This document shows, piece by piece, positions 1-9,071 of a stretch of 64,000 nt of DNA (position 1 is its first letter; every line of letters begins with the position of its first letter). The notes below the pieces were generated by a model. That model was not told the DNA's origin. It saw only the letters and a list, made by a program, of their open reading frames with translations, and did not search any database. This stretch comes from an uncultured Paracoccaceae bacterium (lineage in GTDB: Bacteria > Pseudomonadota > Alphaproteobacteria > Rhodobacterales > Rhodobacteraceae). Position numbers and translations under genes: made by a program. The stretch covers positions 105,512 through 169,511 of the forward strand of contig CALSNT010000016.1 of NCBI GenBank assembly GCA_943787785.1, written 5' to 3'.

Positions 1-1
1 T

Positions 2-925
2 GGGCAGGATTGGGCCACCGATCCATTTGCCGTGACCGAGAAGGATGGCAAGCTGTATGGGCGCGGCACCTGCGACATGAAAGGGTTCGACGCCATCGCG
101 TTGGCCGCGGTCCCCTTGGCTGTGAAAAGAGGCGTCAAACGCCCGCTGCAGATCGCGCTGAGTTACGACGAGGAGGTCGGCTGTACCGGCGCGCCGCCAA
201 TGATCGACGAGATGGTTATGCACCTGCCACGCGCCGAGGCGGCAATCATCGGCGAACCTACCACCATGCAAGTCGTCTCTGGCCACAAAGGCGGCGCAGG
301 GTACGCCATTCATGTGAAGGGCTTTGAGGTGCACTCCTCAATCATGCACGAGGGCGTCAATGCGATCATGGAGGCCGCCAAGATAATAGATTGGGGTAAC
401 CAGCAGAACGCGGCGAACCGCGCGAAGATACCAGGGCCGCTGGACGCAGTGTTCAACCCGCCATGGACCACACTACACACCGGGCAGATCTCGGGTGGGA
501 CGGCGCATAATATCACCGCCGGCGACTGCTACTTCGGCGTCGATTTCCGATGCGTGCCGGGTGAGAATCTTGCGGCGTGGGAAGGCTCACTACTGGACAA
601 GATCGCCGAGATTGAAACAGTTATGAAAGCAATCCGTCCAACATCGGCAATCACGGCCAAGAAACGCTTTCAGATCCCCGCTCTTGTGCCCGAAGCTGAT
701 GGCGCTGCCGAACGCCTCGCGCGGCGTCTGACCGGCGACAATGCCACCCATGTGGTCAGCTATGGGACCGAGGCCGGTCAGTTTCAGGAGCGTGGTTATT
801 CCGCCGTCGTCTGCGGCCCGGGCGACATCGCGCAGGCGCATCAGGCAGACGAGTTTATCACAGTGGCAGAGTTTGAGGCCGGACAGAGGTTTGCCGACAA
901 GGTAGTCGACTATTTGTGCAAATAG
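2..925 (+). CDS. argE: acetylornithine deacetylase ArgE, 5' end missing
   Basis: M20-family zinc peptidase, by family N-acetylornithine deacetylase, which frees ornithine in arginine synthesis. The reading frame is already open at the first base, so the true start lies outside the window; the GTG at 32 is an internal valine. Visible motifs are GRGTCDMKG (bridging Asp), SYDEEVGCTG (catalytic Glu pair), IIGEPT, and a C-terminal GPGDIAQAHQADEFI carrying the last metal-binding His. The dimerisation domain lies between them. About 308 codons are present of a usual ~385. ArgE is favoured over DapE because of the GEPT and QADEFI signatures; the exact substrate is inferred. Confidence 0.88.
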   Translation, partial: GQDWATDPFAVTEKDGKLYGRGTCDMKGFDAIALAAVPLAVKRGVKRPLQIALSYDEEVGCTGAPPMIDEMVMHLPRAEAAIIGEPTTMQVVSGHKGGAGYAIHVKGFEVHSSIMHEGVNAIMEAAKIIDWGNQQNAANRAKIPGPLDAVFNPPWTTLHTGQISGGTAHNITAGDCYFGVDFRCVPGENLAAWEGSLLDKIAEIETVMKAIRPTSAITAKKRFQIPALVPEADGAAERLARRLTGDNATHVVSYGTEAGQFQERGYSAVVCGPGDIAQAHQADEFITVAEFEAGQRFADKVVDYLCK

Positions 926-937
926 AGCGCGCAGCGG

Positions 938-1405
938 TTAGTTTGGAGCCAATACTTTTTCGAAGTAAACCCGGTTGAATCCGTCCTCAGGGCGCCTTTC
1001 CACCTCCTGATATCCCAGATGGAGATAAAGTGTCAGATTGCCCGTCATTTTCTCGTTCGTGTAAAGCTGAACCGATGCCAGACCAAGACGAAGGGCTGCA
1101 GCCTCGCAATAACCAATCATAGCCCTGCCGATGCCGCGATGCGTTTCAGAAGGCTGGACCGCGACATTTTCAAGGAACATGTGATCTTCCCTTGGATAGA
1201 AGACGATGAAGCCAGCCACTTTTCCGGTCGCAGTTGGCGAGACATACACCGTGCCTGTCGCAATCAGCTGCTGGAAATCAGCGATCATAGGCGCTGGTTC
1301 CTTACCGATCTCAGCGACATAGGGCCGATACGCATTCCGAGCGCACTGACGAATTTCGACCTCGTCAGAGGGGCTTGCCAATCGAATATCCAACTGGCCG
1401 CTCAA
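938..1405 (-). CDS. GNAT family N-acetyltransferase
   Basis: A single GNAT domain of about 155 residues: N-terminal beta strand (LDIRLASPSD), the central strand ending in VAGFIVFYP, the acetyl-CoA loop in the form VQPSETHRGIGRAMI, and a C-terminal LHLGYQEVERR segment. The chosen start is TTG at 1405 because GGAGG lies seven bases upstream; an ATG at 1465 is in frame but lengthens the protein with sequence that does not look like a GNAT. It is convergent with argE, ending 13 bases after it. The acetyl acceptor cannot be told. Confidence 0.75.
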   Translation of the reverse strand: MSGQLDIRLASPSDEVEIRQCARNAYRPYVAEIGKEPAPMIADFQQLIATGTVYVSPTATGKVAGFIVFYPREDHMFLENVAVQPSETHRGIGRAMIGYCEAAALRLGLASVQLYTNEKMTGNLTLYLHLGYQEVERRPEDGFNRVYFEKVLAPN

Positions 1406-1589
1406 GACCGATCCTCCGTTGGCAATCCGCCCAAGGGCGGCAGTATCTGATGAAGGTCTGCACAAATCCTAACGTCAGAACTGAACGGCGCAACTGACAT
1501 CCGACGGGGCAACGGGTGCGCCTGTTTCCAATGCAACCGGACTGTGCGTTTATGGGTGAACACCACAAAACCCTCAGGACGCCCTCCCC

Positions 1590-2756
1590 ATGCCCATCAA
1601 GAACCGTTTCGCCGATCTCTTGCCTGAAATCACCGAATGGCGCCGTGATCTGCATGAGCATCCCGAAATCCTGTTCGAGACCCACCGCACGTCGGCTATC
1701 GTTGCTGAGAAGCTGGCCGAGTTCGGTTGTGACGAGGTAGCGACAGGCATCGGGCGCACGGGCGTTGTTGGGATCATCAAGGGCAAGACCGACACGTCCG
1801 GCCGCACCGTGGGGCTGCGCGCCGATATGGACGCGCTGCCGATCCTTGAGGCGACTGGCGTTCCGTATGCCTCAAAAACACCCGGAGCCATGCACGCCTG
1901 CGGTCATGACGGCCATACCGCGATGCTGCTGGGCGCGGCGAAATACCTTGCCGAAACGCGTAATTTCGACGGTAGGGTTGCCGTGATCTTCCAACCTGCC
2001 GAAGAAGGCGGCGGTGGTGGGCGCGAGATGGTCGATGACGGCATGATGGACCGATTCTCGATTGATGAAGTCTACGGCATGCACAACCAACCGAACCTGC
2101 CGCTCGGCCAGTTCCGCATTCGCCCTGGCGCTTTCTACGCAGCGACAGATTTGATCGAAATCACGGTGACAGGGCAGGGTGGCCACGCCGCCAAACCGCA
2201 CGAGGTCATCGATACAACCCTTGTTGCCAGCCATATTATCATCGCTCTGCAATCCATCGTTTCGCGTAACACGCACCCGGTGGATCAATGTGTTGTCTCG
2301 ATTACTTCGTTCCAGACGGACGGCACCGCCATAAACGTCATCCCCCAGGTGGTCGAGTTGAAGGGCACCGTGCGAACGATGAAGCCCGAAACCCGTGACA
2401 TGGCCGAAGCCCGCCTGTCCCTGATCGCGCAGAACACCGCCGCCGCTTTCGGTGCCTCGGCCGAGGTGACGTACCGCCGCAACTACCCGGCGATGGTCAA
2501 CGCCGAGCGGGAAACCGAATACGCAGCCAATGCCGCCCGCACCGTCGCCGGAGAGTGCGATACGGAGGCCGAGATGACCATGGGCGGTGAAGACTTCGCC
2601 TTCATGCTGCTGGCCCGCCCTGGCGCTTACATCGAGGTCGGCAACGGCCCCGGCGCCGCCGTCCATCACCCGAAATACAATTTCAATGACGAGGCGATCC
2701 CCCACGGCTGCTCCTACTGGGCGACGCTTGTCGAACAGAGACTGCCAGTGGCTTAA
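1590..2756 (+). CDS. M20 family amidohydrolase (hippurate hydrolase / N-acyl-amino-acid hydrolase type)
   Basis: 388-residue M20D peptidase. It carries MHACGHDGHTAMLLG (metal His/Asp, with the Cys typical of the subfamily), QPAEEGGGGG (catalytic Glu and metal Glu), the GQGGHAAKPHEV substrate loop in the lid domain, and MTMGGEDFAFM near the C-terminus. Length is normal for HipO/AmaA-like enzymes that split N-acyl amino acids. It stands alone on the plus strand with 124 bases upstream; no strong ribosome site is seen before ATG 1590. The specific acyl-amino acid is unknown. Confidence 0.85.
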   Translation: MPIKNRFADLLPEITEWRRDLHEHPEILFETHRTSAIVAEKLAEFGCDEVATGIGRTGVVGIIKGKTDTSGRTVGLRADMDALPILEATGVPYASKTPGAMHACGHDGHTAMLLGAAKYLAETRNFDGRVAVIFQPAEEGGGGGREMVDDGMMDRFSIDEVYGMHNQPNLPLGQFRIRPGAFYAATDLIEITVTGQGGHAAKPHEVIDTTLVASHIIIALQSIVSRNTHPVDQCVVSITSFQTDGTAINVIPQVVELKGTVRTMKPETRDMAEARLSLIAQNTAAAFGASAEVTYRRNYPAMVNAERETEYAANAARTVAGECDTEAEMTMGGEDFAFMLLARPGAYIEVGNGPGAAVHHPKYNFNDEAIPHGCSYWATLVEQRLPVA

Positions 2757-2935
2757 TTCCGCCACCTTGCAGCATTGATTTTCCTATGAAAATGCTCGAC
2801 CGGCCGATCCGTCAGATTTGGACGTGCGAATTCCCCTTGCCCCTTACCCCGAATGCGACCAAAGGCGTCGCGTCTGATCCAGAGCCGAGTCGCATTCCGC
2901 GCTAGCTGCTGACCAGTAGGCTAGGGAACAAGGCC

Positions 2936-4204
2936 ATGTTTCAGGTACTCGGCAGCGCGTGGGCGCTTCTGCTTGGAATGCTTCTGCTGATGATCGGCAA
3001 CGGGCTCCAGGGGACTCTTCTGGGATTGCGCGGCGCGATCGAGGGGTTTTCGACCTTCGACATGTCCATCGTCATGTCGGCCTATTTTGTCGGATTTCTG
3101 GGTGGGTCACGGATCGCACCGTTGCTGATCCGCCGTGTCGGGCACGTGAGGGTGTTTGCAGCCCTGGGCTCGATCATCTCGGGCGTTCTGGTGCTGTATC
3201 CCACACTGACTGACCCGGCGGCCTGGTCGATCCTGCGTATCCTGTTCGGGTTCTGCTTTTCCGGGGTCTATGTCACTGCGGAAAGCTGGCTCAACAACGC
3301 TACGACCAACGACAATCGCGGCAAGGCGCTTTCGGCCTACATGATCGTCCAGATGGCCGGCATCACGATTGCCCAATTCATCATTACGTTGGGCGACCCT
3401 TCCGGTTTCGTTCTGTTCATTATCCCTTCGGTTCTGGTTTCGCTTAGCTTCATGCCGATTTTGCTGAGCGTGAACCCGACGCCGGCGTTCGACACCACCA
3501 AACCGATGAGCTTGCGCCAACTTTGGGAGGCCTCGCCCACGGGTTGTGTCGGCATGTTCCTCATGGGCGGTGTGTTTTCGGCCCAATTCGGGATGTCGGC
3601 GGTCTACGGCTCGTTGGCTGGTCTAAGCGTTGCACAGATCTCGACCTTTGTGGCGACGATCTACATCGGTGGGCTGATCCTGCAGTATCCAATCGGGTAT
3701 CTGTCAGACCGGATGGACCGTCGCCGCCTGATCATGTTCACCGCTGCAGCCGGGGCCATCGCGGCAATTCTTGGGGCGGCCTTCCAAGGAAATTTTGCAG
3801 TCCTCCTTGTGGCGGGTTTCCTTATCGGTGGTTTGGCGAACCCGCTTTATGCCCTTCTGCTGGCCTACACCAACGACTACCTTGAATATGAAGATATGGC
3901 CGCAGCGTCGGGTGGGATGGTCTTCATCAACGGCGTGGGAGCTATCTCCGGCCCGGTGATCGTCGGCTGGATGATGGGTCTGATCGGACCAGTTGGCTTC
4001 TGGGTTTATCTGACGTTTCTGATGCTTTTGCTGGCAGGCTACTCGCTGTGGCGAATGACGCAGCGCCCGTCGATTCCGGTGGATGAAACGTCGAGCTACA
4101 CGCCTGTTTTGCCGAGCGCTTCGCCCGTTGCGGTTGAGCTGGCGCAGGAGTTCGATATCGAGACCGCTCAGGAAGAAGAAAGAATTGACGAAATCGAACC
4201 ATAA
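2936..4204 (+). CDS. MFS transporter (YcaD-like)
   Basis: 422 residues with about twelve hydrophobic segments and a cytoplasmic acidic tail (residues ~385-422). The segment AYFVGFLGGSRIAPLLIRRVGHVR matches the loop 2-3 signature of major facilitator proteins, and PIGYLSDRMDRRRLI is its pseudo-repeat in the second half. The overall form (early GNGLQGTLLGLR, then RILFGFCFSGVYVTAESWLNN) resembles the YcaD group of unknown substrate. The start at 2936 follows GGGAACAAGG. The 179 bases before it hold no gene. Confidence 0.82.
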   Translation: MFQVLGSAWALLLGMLLLMIGNGLQGTLLGLRGAIEGFSTFDMSIVMSAYFVGFLGGSRIAPLLIRRVGHVRVFAALGSIISGVLVLYPTLTDPAAWSILRILFGFCFSGVYVTAESWLNNATTNDNRGKALSAYMIVQMAGITIAQFIITLGDPSGFVLFIIPSVLVSLSFMPILLSVNPTPAFDTTKPMSLRQLWEASPTGCVGMFLMGGVFSAQFGMSAVYGSLAGLSVAQISTFVATIYIGGLILQYPIGYLSDRMDRRRLIMFTAAAGAIAAILGAAFQGNFAVLLVAGFLIGGLANPLYALLLAYTNDYLEYEDMAAASGGMVFINGVGAISGPVIVGWMMGLIGPVGFWVYLTFLMLLLAGYSLWRMTQRPSIPVDETSSYTPVLPSASPVAVELAQEFDIETAQEEERIDEIEP

Positions 4205-4286
4205 GCTGTTGCCAAGTCTTAACGGATTTGTAACGGTTCGACTCGTCTGGCGGGAAAACGCAGCTGACAACGACGGAGCAGGTCGT

Positions 4287-4868
4287 ATGACTACCTCTGA
4301 CGAAGTTCTGGCCTTCTGGCTGGACGAAAAAGGCCCCCCGGCATGGTATGCGGGCGGCGATGATCTTGACGCTGAAATCCGAGACAGGTTTCTGGAGACT
4401 TGGGAGCGAGCAGCCGATGGTGGACTGTCGCTATGGCTGACCCATGCCACCGGGACGCTCGCCTATATCATCGTTACGGATCAGTTCTCTCGCAACATGC
4501 ACCGGGACTCGGGGCTTTCGTTTTCGACCGATGGTGCCGCGCGCGCCGCCGCGAAGATGGCGATCAAACGCGAATGGGACATGCGCATCGACGAACCGGC
4601 GCGCCAGTTCTTCTATATGCCGCTGATGCACTCGGAGTGTCTGAGCGATCAGGATCGCGCAGTCCGGCTTGTAAAAACCCGGATGCCTGCGACCGGCGAA
4701 GGCACAATTGACCACGCCCGCGCGCATCGAGAGATCATTCGCATGTTCGGTCGCTTCCCGTTCCGCAACGAGGCACTTGGGCGCGACACCCGCGAGGGTG
4801 AGGCCGCTTTCATGGCCGAAGGCGGCTATCGCGGGATCATGAACAAGCTGCAGAAGAAGGCGGCCTGA
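4287..4868 (+). CDS. DUF924 family protein
   Basis: 193-residue helical protein starting MTTSDEVLAFWLDEKGPP, the typical DUF924 opening, followed by VTDQFSRNMHRDSGLSFSTD and FFYMPLMHSE, hallmark motifs of the family (TPR-like fold, function unknown). The open frame reaches back to 4083 inside the preceding transporter gene, but the ATG at 4287 matches the family start. It lies 82 bases after the MFS gene on the same strand and could share its transcript. Confidence 0.85.
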   Translation: MTTSDEVLAFWLDEKGPPAWYAGGDDLDAEIRDRFLETWERAADGGLSLWLTHATGTLAYIIVTDQFSRNMHRDSGLSFSTDGAARAAAKMAIKREWDMRIDEPARQFFYMPLMHSECLSDQDRAVRLVKTRMPATGEGTIDHARAHREIIRMFGRFPFRNEALGRDTREGEAAFMAEGGYRGIMNKLQKKAA

Positions 4869-4874
4869 CCGGGT

Positions 4875-5540
4875 CTAATCTGCTGCGTGCTCGTCGGGCG
4901 CGAACACTACGCCTGCCACCAGAACTGCCAGAACAGCCCCGACAAGTTGTGCCACGATGAAGGCCGGGGCATGGGACGACAGGATCCCGGCGAAAGTATC
5001 CGTATAGCTGCGCGCAATGGTCACCGCCGGATTGGCGAAACTTGTCGAGGCGGTGAACCAGTATGCCCCGGTGATATATAGACCCACCAGCGTGGGGATG
5101 CACTCGGGCCGGTAACGCACCCCCCCAAGGATGGTCAGCACCAGCCCGAATGTGGCGATCAGGTCGGCGCTCCACTGACCGGGACCGGTCCTGTCCGTTG
5201 TGCTGAGTTGCAGGATCGGCAGTTCGAACATCAGGTGGGCTATCCAGACGCCGAGGATTCCAGCGGCAATCTGCGTGACGATGCAGGCGGCAGCGGTGCG
5301 GGGTGGGGTCTCGCCCAGGATCAGGAACACCAGCGTCACCGCAGGATTAAAATGTGCGCCTGAAACCGGCCCGAAGATCGTGATGAGCACATAAAGCGCA
5401 CAGCCCGTGGCAATCGCGTTCGCCAGCAGCGCCAGACCGACCGAGCCGCCCGACAACGCCTCGGCCATGATGCCCGAGCCGACAACCGCGATCAGCAGGA
5501 AGGCGGTTCCCAACCCCTCGGCCAGAAGTTTCCGCATCAT
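4875..5540 (-). CDS. MIP-family channel, probably arsenic-linked aquaglyceroporin
   Basis: 221-residue aquaporin-fold protein with six membrane segments and two half-helix motifs, HFNPAVTL in the first half and FANPAVTIARS in the second. Its start codon overlaps the stop of arsC (ATGA), so the two are translationally coupled. In Sinorhizobium an aquaglyceroporin (AqpS) next to arsC gives arsenite efflux; the same role is inferred here from context. By sequence alone it could be a water or glycerol channel. Confidence 0.82.
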   Translation of the reverse strand: MMRKLLAEGLGTAFLLIAVVGSGIMAEALSGGSVGLALLANAIATGCALYVLITIFGPVSGAHFNPAVTLVFLILGETPPRTAAACIVTQIAAGILGVWIAHLMFELPILQLSTTDRTGPGQWSADLIATFGLVLTILGGVRYRPECIPTLVGLYITGAYWFTASTSFANPAVTIARSYTDTFAGILSSHAPAFIVAQLVGAVLAVLVAGVVFAPDEHAAD

Positions 5541-6013
5541 GGCGCGGTCCCGATCCGGCTCAGCAACGCCGACAGGGCAGGTGGGGTCAGCGCCTCAAAT
5601 GGTTCCGCAAGCAACGCGGCGATACGTGCCTCCAACCGGGCATAGGTCGTGCGGAACGCCTTGGGCTGGTCATCCGGCGCCGCCGCCGCCGGGTCTGGCA
5701 AGCCCCAATGCGCAGTCACGGGCGCACCCGGCCAATAGGGGCAGGTTTCCGACGCCGCAGAATCGCAAACCGTTATCACCACGTCGAGCTTCGTCGCATT
5801 TTCCGCCGCGAACTCGTCCCAGCTTTTTGAGCGCAGATTATCGATCGCCATTCCCCGTTCGGCCAACAGTGACAGTGCTTGCGGGTGCACCTTACCGGCG
5901 GGTTGCGATCCGGCGGAATGGGCTGTCAGCCGCTCGCCGCCAAGATGGTTGAGCAAGACCTCGGCGAGGATCGAGCGCGCCGAATTGCCGGTACAGAGGA
6001 CGAGAATGTTCAT
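5537..6013 (-). CDS. arsC: arsenate reductase, low-molecular-weight phosphatase type
   Basis: 158-residue protein beginning MNILVLCTGNSARSILAE, i.e. the P-loop CTGNSARS of the LMW-PTPase/thioredoxin-coupled arsenate reductases. The later VCDSAASETCPYWPG segment gives the redox cysteines of this family. It would reduce arsenate to arsenite, which then leaves via the neighbouring channel. The open frame runs up to 6091, but ATG 6013 begins exactly at the family start. No ArsR repressor or Acr3/ArsB pump is visible nearby. Confidence 0.87.
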   Translation of the reverse strand: MNILVLCTGNSARSILAEVLLNHLGGERLTAHSAGSQPAGKVHPQALSLLAERGMAIDNLRSKSWDEFAAENATKLDVVITVCDSAASETCPYWPGAPVTAHWGLPDPAAAAPDDQPKAFRTTYARLEARIAALLAEPFEALTPPALSALLSRIGTAP

Positions 6014-6072
6014 ACCGCACTGAATATGACCGCTGCGTAACGGAAATATGTCAGGTCGGATCGTGTCGGTGT

Positions 6073-7887
6073 TTACTCCTCGAACCACCAAACATCGGGC
6101 ATGTAGCCGATCCAGTCCCCGTAGATCTGCGTCGTTGCGGGTTTTTTCAGCTCTTTCACATGGGCCAACCGCGACACTGGTGAATGCCAGAACGGGATCA
6201 CGTACCGCCCGGAGGTTAACACCCGGTCCAGCGCCCGCGTGGCGGCAACGAAATCGTCCTGACTGCTGGCCGATAGGATCGCATTGATCATCGCCTCGGC
6301 CGCTGGGGATTTCATCCCCATCCAGTTGCGCGAACCGTCTTCATCCGCTGCCTTGGCTGACCAGTAGAAATTCTGTTCGTTGCCGGGGCTGAGCGAGAGG
6401 GACCGCCGATAGACAGCCATGTCGAAATCGAACGCATTCGTTCGCTCGCGCAGCTGGGCTGCGTCAATTGCGGTGACTGATGCGTTGATCCCCAACCGCT
6501 CCAATGCCGAGACATAAAGGTCGGTGATCTGCTGGTGCGAGGTCGTGCCCTGGTTCAGCAGAATGTCGAAGGTGAAGGGCGCACCGCTGGCGTCCGCCAT
6601 GACGCCGTCCTGCACAGTCCAGCCTGCCAGTTCCATCAGGTCGAGCGCGGCGCGGATGCCGGCCCGGTTCCGCTCGGTCCCATCACCTTCGGGCGGGGTA
6701 TAACCCTCCATCGCGCCGGGGAGGAGCTCGTCTGAATGAGGCTCGAGCAGCGCGCGCACCTGTCCCGAAGCGGGGCCGGGATCCATGCCCAAGACTGAAT
6801 TCGAGAAGTATGAGGTTATTCGCGGCTGGTCGCCGCCGTTCAGAGTCTGGTTGATGAACTCAAAGTTGAACGCATGGGTCAACGCTTGGCGAACCCGCCA
6901 GTCCTGAAACTGGGTCTTGCGCGTGTTCATCACGTATCCCCAGATGCCGGTGGGGCGCTGGTGCGCAATCTCGGATTTAACCACATCGCCCGCCTGCACA
7001 GCGGGAAAGTTGAATTGCTCGGCCCATTTTGCGGCATTGCCTTCGCGATACATCGTGGTGATGCCACCCTTGAATGCCTCGAATGCCACATCGCCGTCGC
7101 CGAAATATTCATAACGGATTTCATCGAAGTTATGCTGACCGCGTTGTGCCGGCACATCCGCCCCCCAATAATCGGGATTGCGCATCAGCGAAATGAAGCG
7201 CGTCGGCTCGAACTCACCGATCACATAGGGGCCGGACCCGATTGGAATCACGTCGACGCCGCTTTCGGTAAAATCGCGCCCCTCGTACTGTGCTTTTTTC
7301 AGAATCGGACGCAGCCCCATGATGAGCGGCAGTTCGCGATCGTTCACATCATCGTTGAAGGTGAAACGCACACCGCGTTCGCCGACCTTCTCGGAGCTGG
7401 CAATCTTGGTCCAGGAGTTGCGATACCGCCCAGCGCCTTCGGTGCCGAGTTTTTCGAAGCTCCAGATAACATCCTCCGGCGTGACCGGGCTGCCGTCGGA
7501 AAAGGTTGCTTCGGGGCGCAGGTGAAATTCGACCCAAGTGCGTTCCGGATCGGTTTCGACCGTTTCGGCCAGCAACCCGTAAAGCGTGAAGGGTTCGTCC
7601 CAACTGCGCACCATAAGCGATTCGAAAACGTAGACCCGGATGCCATAGGGCGCGCGGCCTTTCTCGATATGGGGGTTCAGGGAATCGTACGCCCCGGCTT
7701 CGCCCAGAACGATACGACCGCCCTTGGGCGCGTCAGGGTTAACATAGGTAAAGGCAGTGAAATCGCTGCCCTGCGCAGGAGCGCCGTACATCGCGATTCC
7801 GTGCTGGGGTTCCGATAGCGCCGGACCTGCCATCAGGCAGACAGGCAGCAGGCCGATGGCGAGTGCGCGAACGAAGGGCAGGTTCAT
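6073..7887 (-). CDS. ABC transporter substrate-binding protein, family 5 (YejA-like)
   Basis: 604-residue exported peptide-type binding protein. A signal peptide (residues 1-25, ending PALSEP) is followed by the mature start HGIAMYG and the SBP_bac_5 signature FSDGSPVTPEDVIWSFEKLG. YejA-like features are the phrases YVNPDAPKGGRI near the N-terminus and IPFWHSP near the C-terminus. By family it delivers peptides (microcin C-like or murein peptides) to a YejBEF importer, but no permease genes are adjacent, so it is an orphan here. It is 59 bases upstream of arsC on the same strand. Confidence 0.85.
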   Translation of the reverse strand: MNLPFVRALAIGLLPVCLMAGPALSEPQHGIAMYGAPAQGSDFTAFTYVNPDAPKGGRIVLGEAGAYDSLNPHIEKGRAPYGIRVYVFESLMVRSWDEPFTLYGLLAETVETDPERTWVEFHLRPEATFSDGSPVTPEDVIWSFEKLGTEGAGRYRNSWTKIASSEKVGERGVRFTFNDDVNDRELPLIMGLRPILKKAQYEGRDFTESGVDVIPIGSGPYVIGEFEPTRFISLMRNPDYWGADVPAQRGQHNFDEIRYEYFGDGDVAFEAFKGGITTMYREGNAAKWAEQFNFPAVQAGDVVKSEIAHQRPTGIWGYVMNTRKTQFQDWRVRQALTHAFNFEFINQTLNGGDQPRITSYFSNSVLGMDPGPASGQVRALLEPHSDELLPGAMEGYTPPEGDGTERNRAGIRAALDLMELAGWTVQDGVMADASGAPFTFDILLNQGTTSHQQITDLYVSALERLGINASVTAIDAAQLRERTNAFDFDMAVYRRSLSLSPGNEQNFYWSAKAADEDGSRNWMGMKSPAAEAMINAILSASSQDDFVAATRALDRVLTSGRYVIPFWHSPVSRLAHVKELKKPATTQIYGDWIGYMPDVWWFEE

Positions 7888-7966
7888 AGCGTTGTGATTC
7901 CTGTTGATGACGGGTTTGGTTGCCCCGCAGACTAGGGGTGCGGGGCGGCTGATTCAAACTTTTCCC

Positions 7967-7995
7967 TTGGCCGTGCTTCAACTTAGGCGTATAAC
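7967..7995 (+). promoter_or_regulatory. sigma-70 type promoter for the 8.0-kb small RNA
   Basis: TTGGCC at 7967-7972 and TATAAC at 7990-7995 are separated by exactly 17 bases. It faces the terminator at 8051 with no open reading frame between, predicting a start near 8002. Confidence 0.5.
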
Positions 7996-8001
7996 CTCCT
8001 T

Positions 8002-8077
8002 ACTGCTCGATAGGTTTCTTGCCTGTATGAAACCTGCCTCAATAACTTAGCGCCCGCCTTGTGCGGGCGTTTTTTTG
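8002..8077 (+). ncRNA. candidate small regulatory RNA (about 75 nt)
   Basis: A compact transcription unit between two genes that point away from each other. It has a good promoter just upstream, a first hairpin (7-bp perfect stem AGGTTTC 8012-8018 with GAAACCT 8029-8035, ten-base loop TTGCCTGTAT), a short single-stranded linker (GCCTCAATAACTTA), and a Rho-independent terminator with a run of seven T. No credible ORF fits inside. The form (hairpin, AU-containing linker, terminator with U tail) is that of Hfq-dependent trans-acting sRNAs. It could alternatively be a leader of bdhA, but the strong terminator 100 bases before that gene speaks against simple read-through. Confidence 0.6.
8051..8076 (+). 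terminator. Rho-independent terminator
   Basis: Perfect 7-bp stem CGCCCGC (8051-8057) with GCGGGCG (8063-8069), loop CTTGT, then seven T residues (8070-8076). It ends the small RNA unit. Confidence 0.85.
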
Positions 8078-8179
8078 TGCCCCGTTCAAGTGCCAAAAGC
8101 TGCGACGGTTGGCCCATTTCGGACCCGTCATCATCGGGGTACACTCCACGCTGGGACATAAGGGTTAAGGGGATCGCAG

Positions 8180-8953
8180 ATGAGTCTGAGTGGCAAAACC
8201 GCAGTCATAACCGGGTCAAATTCAGGCATCGGGCTGGGGATCGCGACCGAGCTGGCGAAGTCCGGTGCGAACGTGATTTTGAATTCGTTTACCAATCGGG
8301 ATGAAGATCACGCGCTCGCCGAATCACTGTCGCGTGATCACGGGATCACTGCGCGATATATCGCCGCCGACCTGTCGGATGGGGCCGCTGCCCGGCAATT
8401 GATCGCCGATGCCGGGGCCTGTGATATTCTGGTGAACAACGCCGGCATACAACATGTAGCCCCGATCACCGAGTTTCCCCCCGAAAAGTGGGATCAGATC
8501 ATTTCGATCATGCTGAACGCGCCGTTCCACACGACCGCCGCCGCTCTGCCGATGATGCGTAGCGCAGGTTGGGGGCGGGTGATCAACGTTGCCTCGGCGC
8601 ACGGGCTTACGGCCTCGCCATTTAAGTCCGCCTATGTGACCGCCAAGCACGGGGTCGTCGGGATGACCAAGGTCGTCGCTCTGGAAACCGCCGAGGAGGC
8701 AATCACCGCAAACGCGATCTGTCCGGGCTATGTGCTGACGCCGCTTGTCGAGGCCCAAATACCCGAGACCATGAAAGAATATGGCATGGACCGGGAGACG
8801 GCCCTGCGAGAGGTGATACTTGCACGCCAACCCAGCCGTACTTTCACGACGATCGAGCAGGTCGGGGGAATCGCCGTGTTCCTATGCACAGAATCGGCAG
8901 CCCAGATTACCGGAACGACGATCAGTTCCGACGGCGGCTGGACGGCGCTTTAG
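8180..8953 (+). CDS. bdhA: 3-hydroxybutyrate dehydrogenase (SDR)
   Basis: 257-residue short-chain dehydrogenase oxidising D-3-hydroxybutyrate to acetoacetate with NAD, in polyhydroxybutyrate/ketone body use. The nucleotide loop is TGSNSGIGLG, followed by NNAGIQHVAP, the catalytic Ser in NVASAHGL, YVTAKHG (Tyr and Lys) and the 3-HBDH-typical CPGYVLTPLVEAQI. Start ATG 8180 follows AAGGGGATCGCAG. Alone on its strand; the preceding small RNA unit ends about 100 bases upstream. Confidence 0.92.
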   Translation: MSLSGKTAVITGSNSGIGLGIATELAKSGANVILNSFTNRDEDHALAESLSRDHGITARYIAADLSDGAAARQLIADAGACDILVNNAGIQHVAPITEFPPEKWDQIISIMLNAPFHTTAAALPMMRSAGWGRVINVASAHGLTASPFKSAYVTAKHGVVGMTKVVALETAEEAITANAICPGYVLTPLVEAQIPETMKEYGMDRETALREVILARQPSRTFTTIEQVGGIAVFLCTESAAQITGTTISSDGGWTAL

Positions 8954-9071
8954 GGCCGGGGGCGAGTCATTTGGCGGAGTCTGTGACCTATCTGCCACGG
9001 GTGGGAATCTGCGGCGGGAAGATCACCGGTGTGCAAGCCGGGCTAGAGTCCGGGCTGTGATGTCTGAGCCC

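Noticed and set aside
1872..2765. 297-codon minus-strand frame opposite the M20 amidohydrolase
   Set aside because: Mirror of a high-GC coding gene; no family signature and no ribosome site.
6874..7818. 314-codon plus-strand frame opposite the YejA-like gene
   Set aside because: Antisense to a complete binding-protein gene with signal peptide and family motif.
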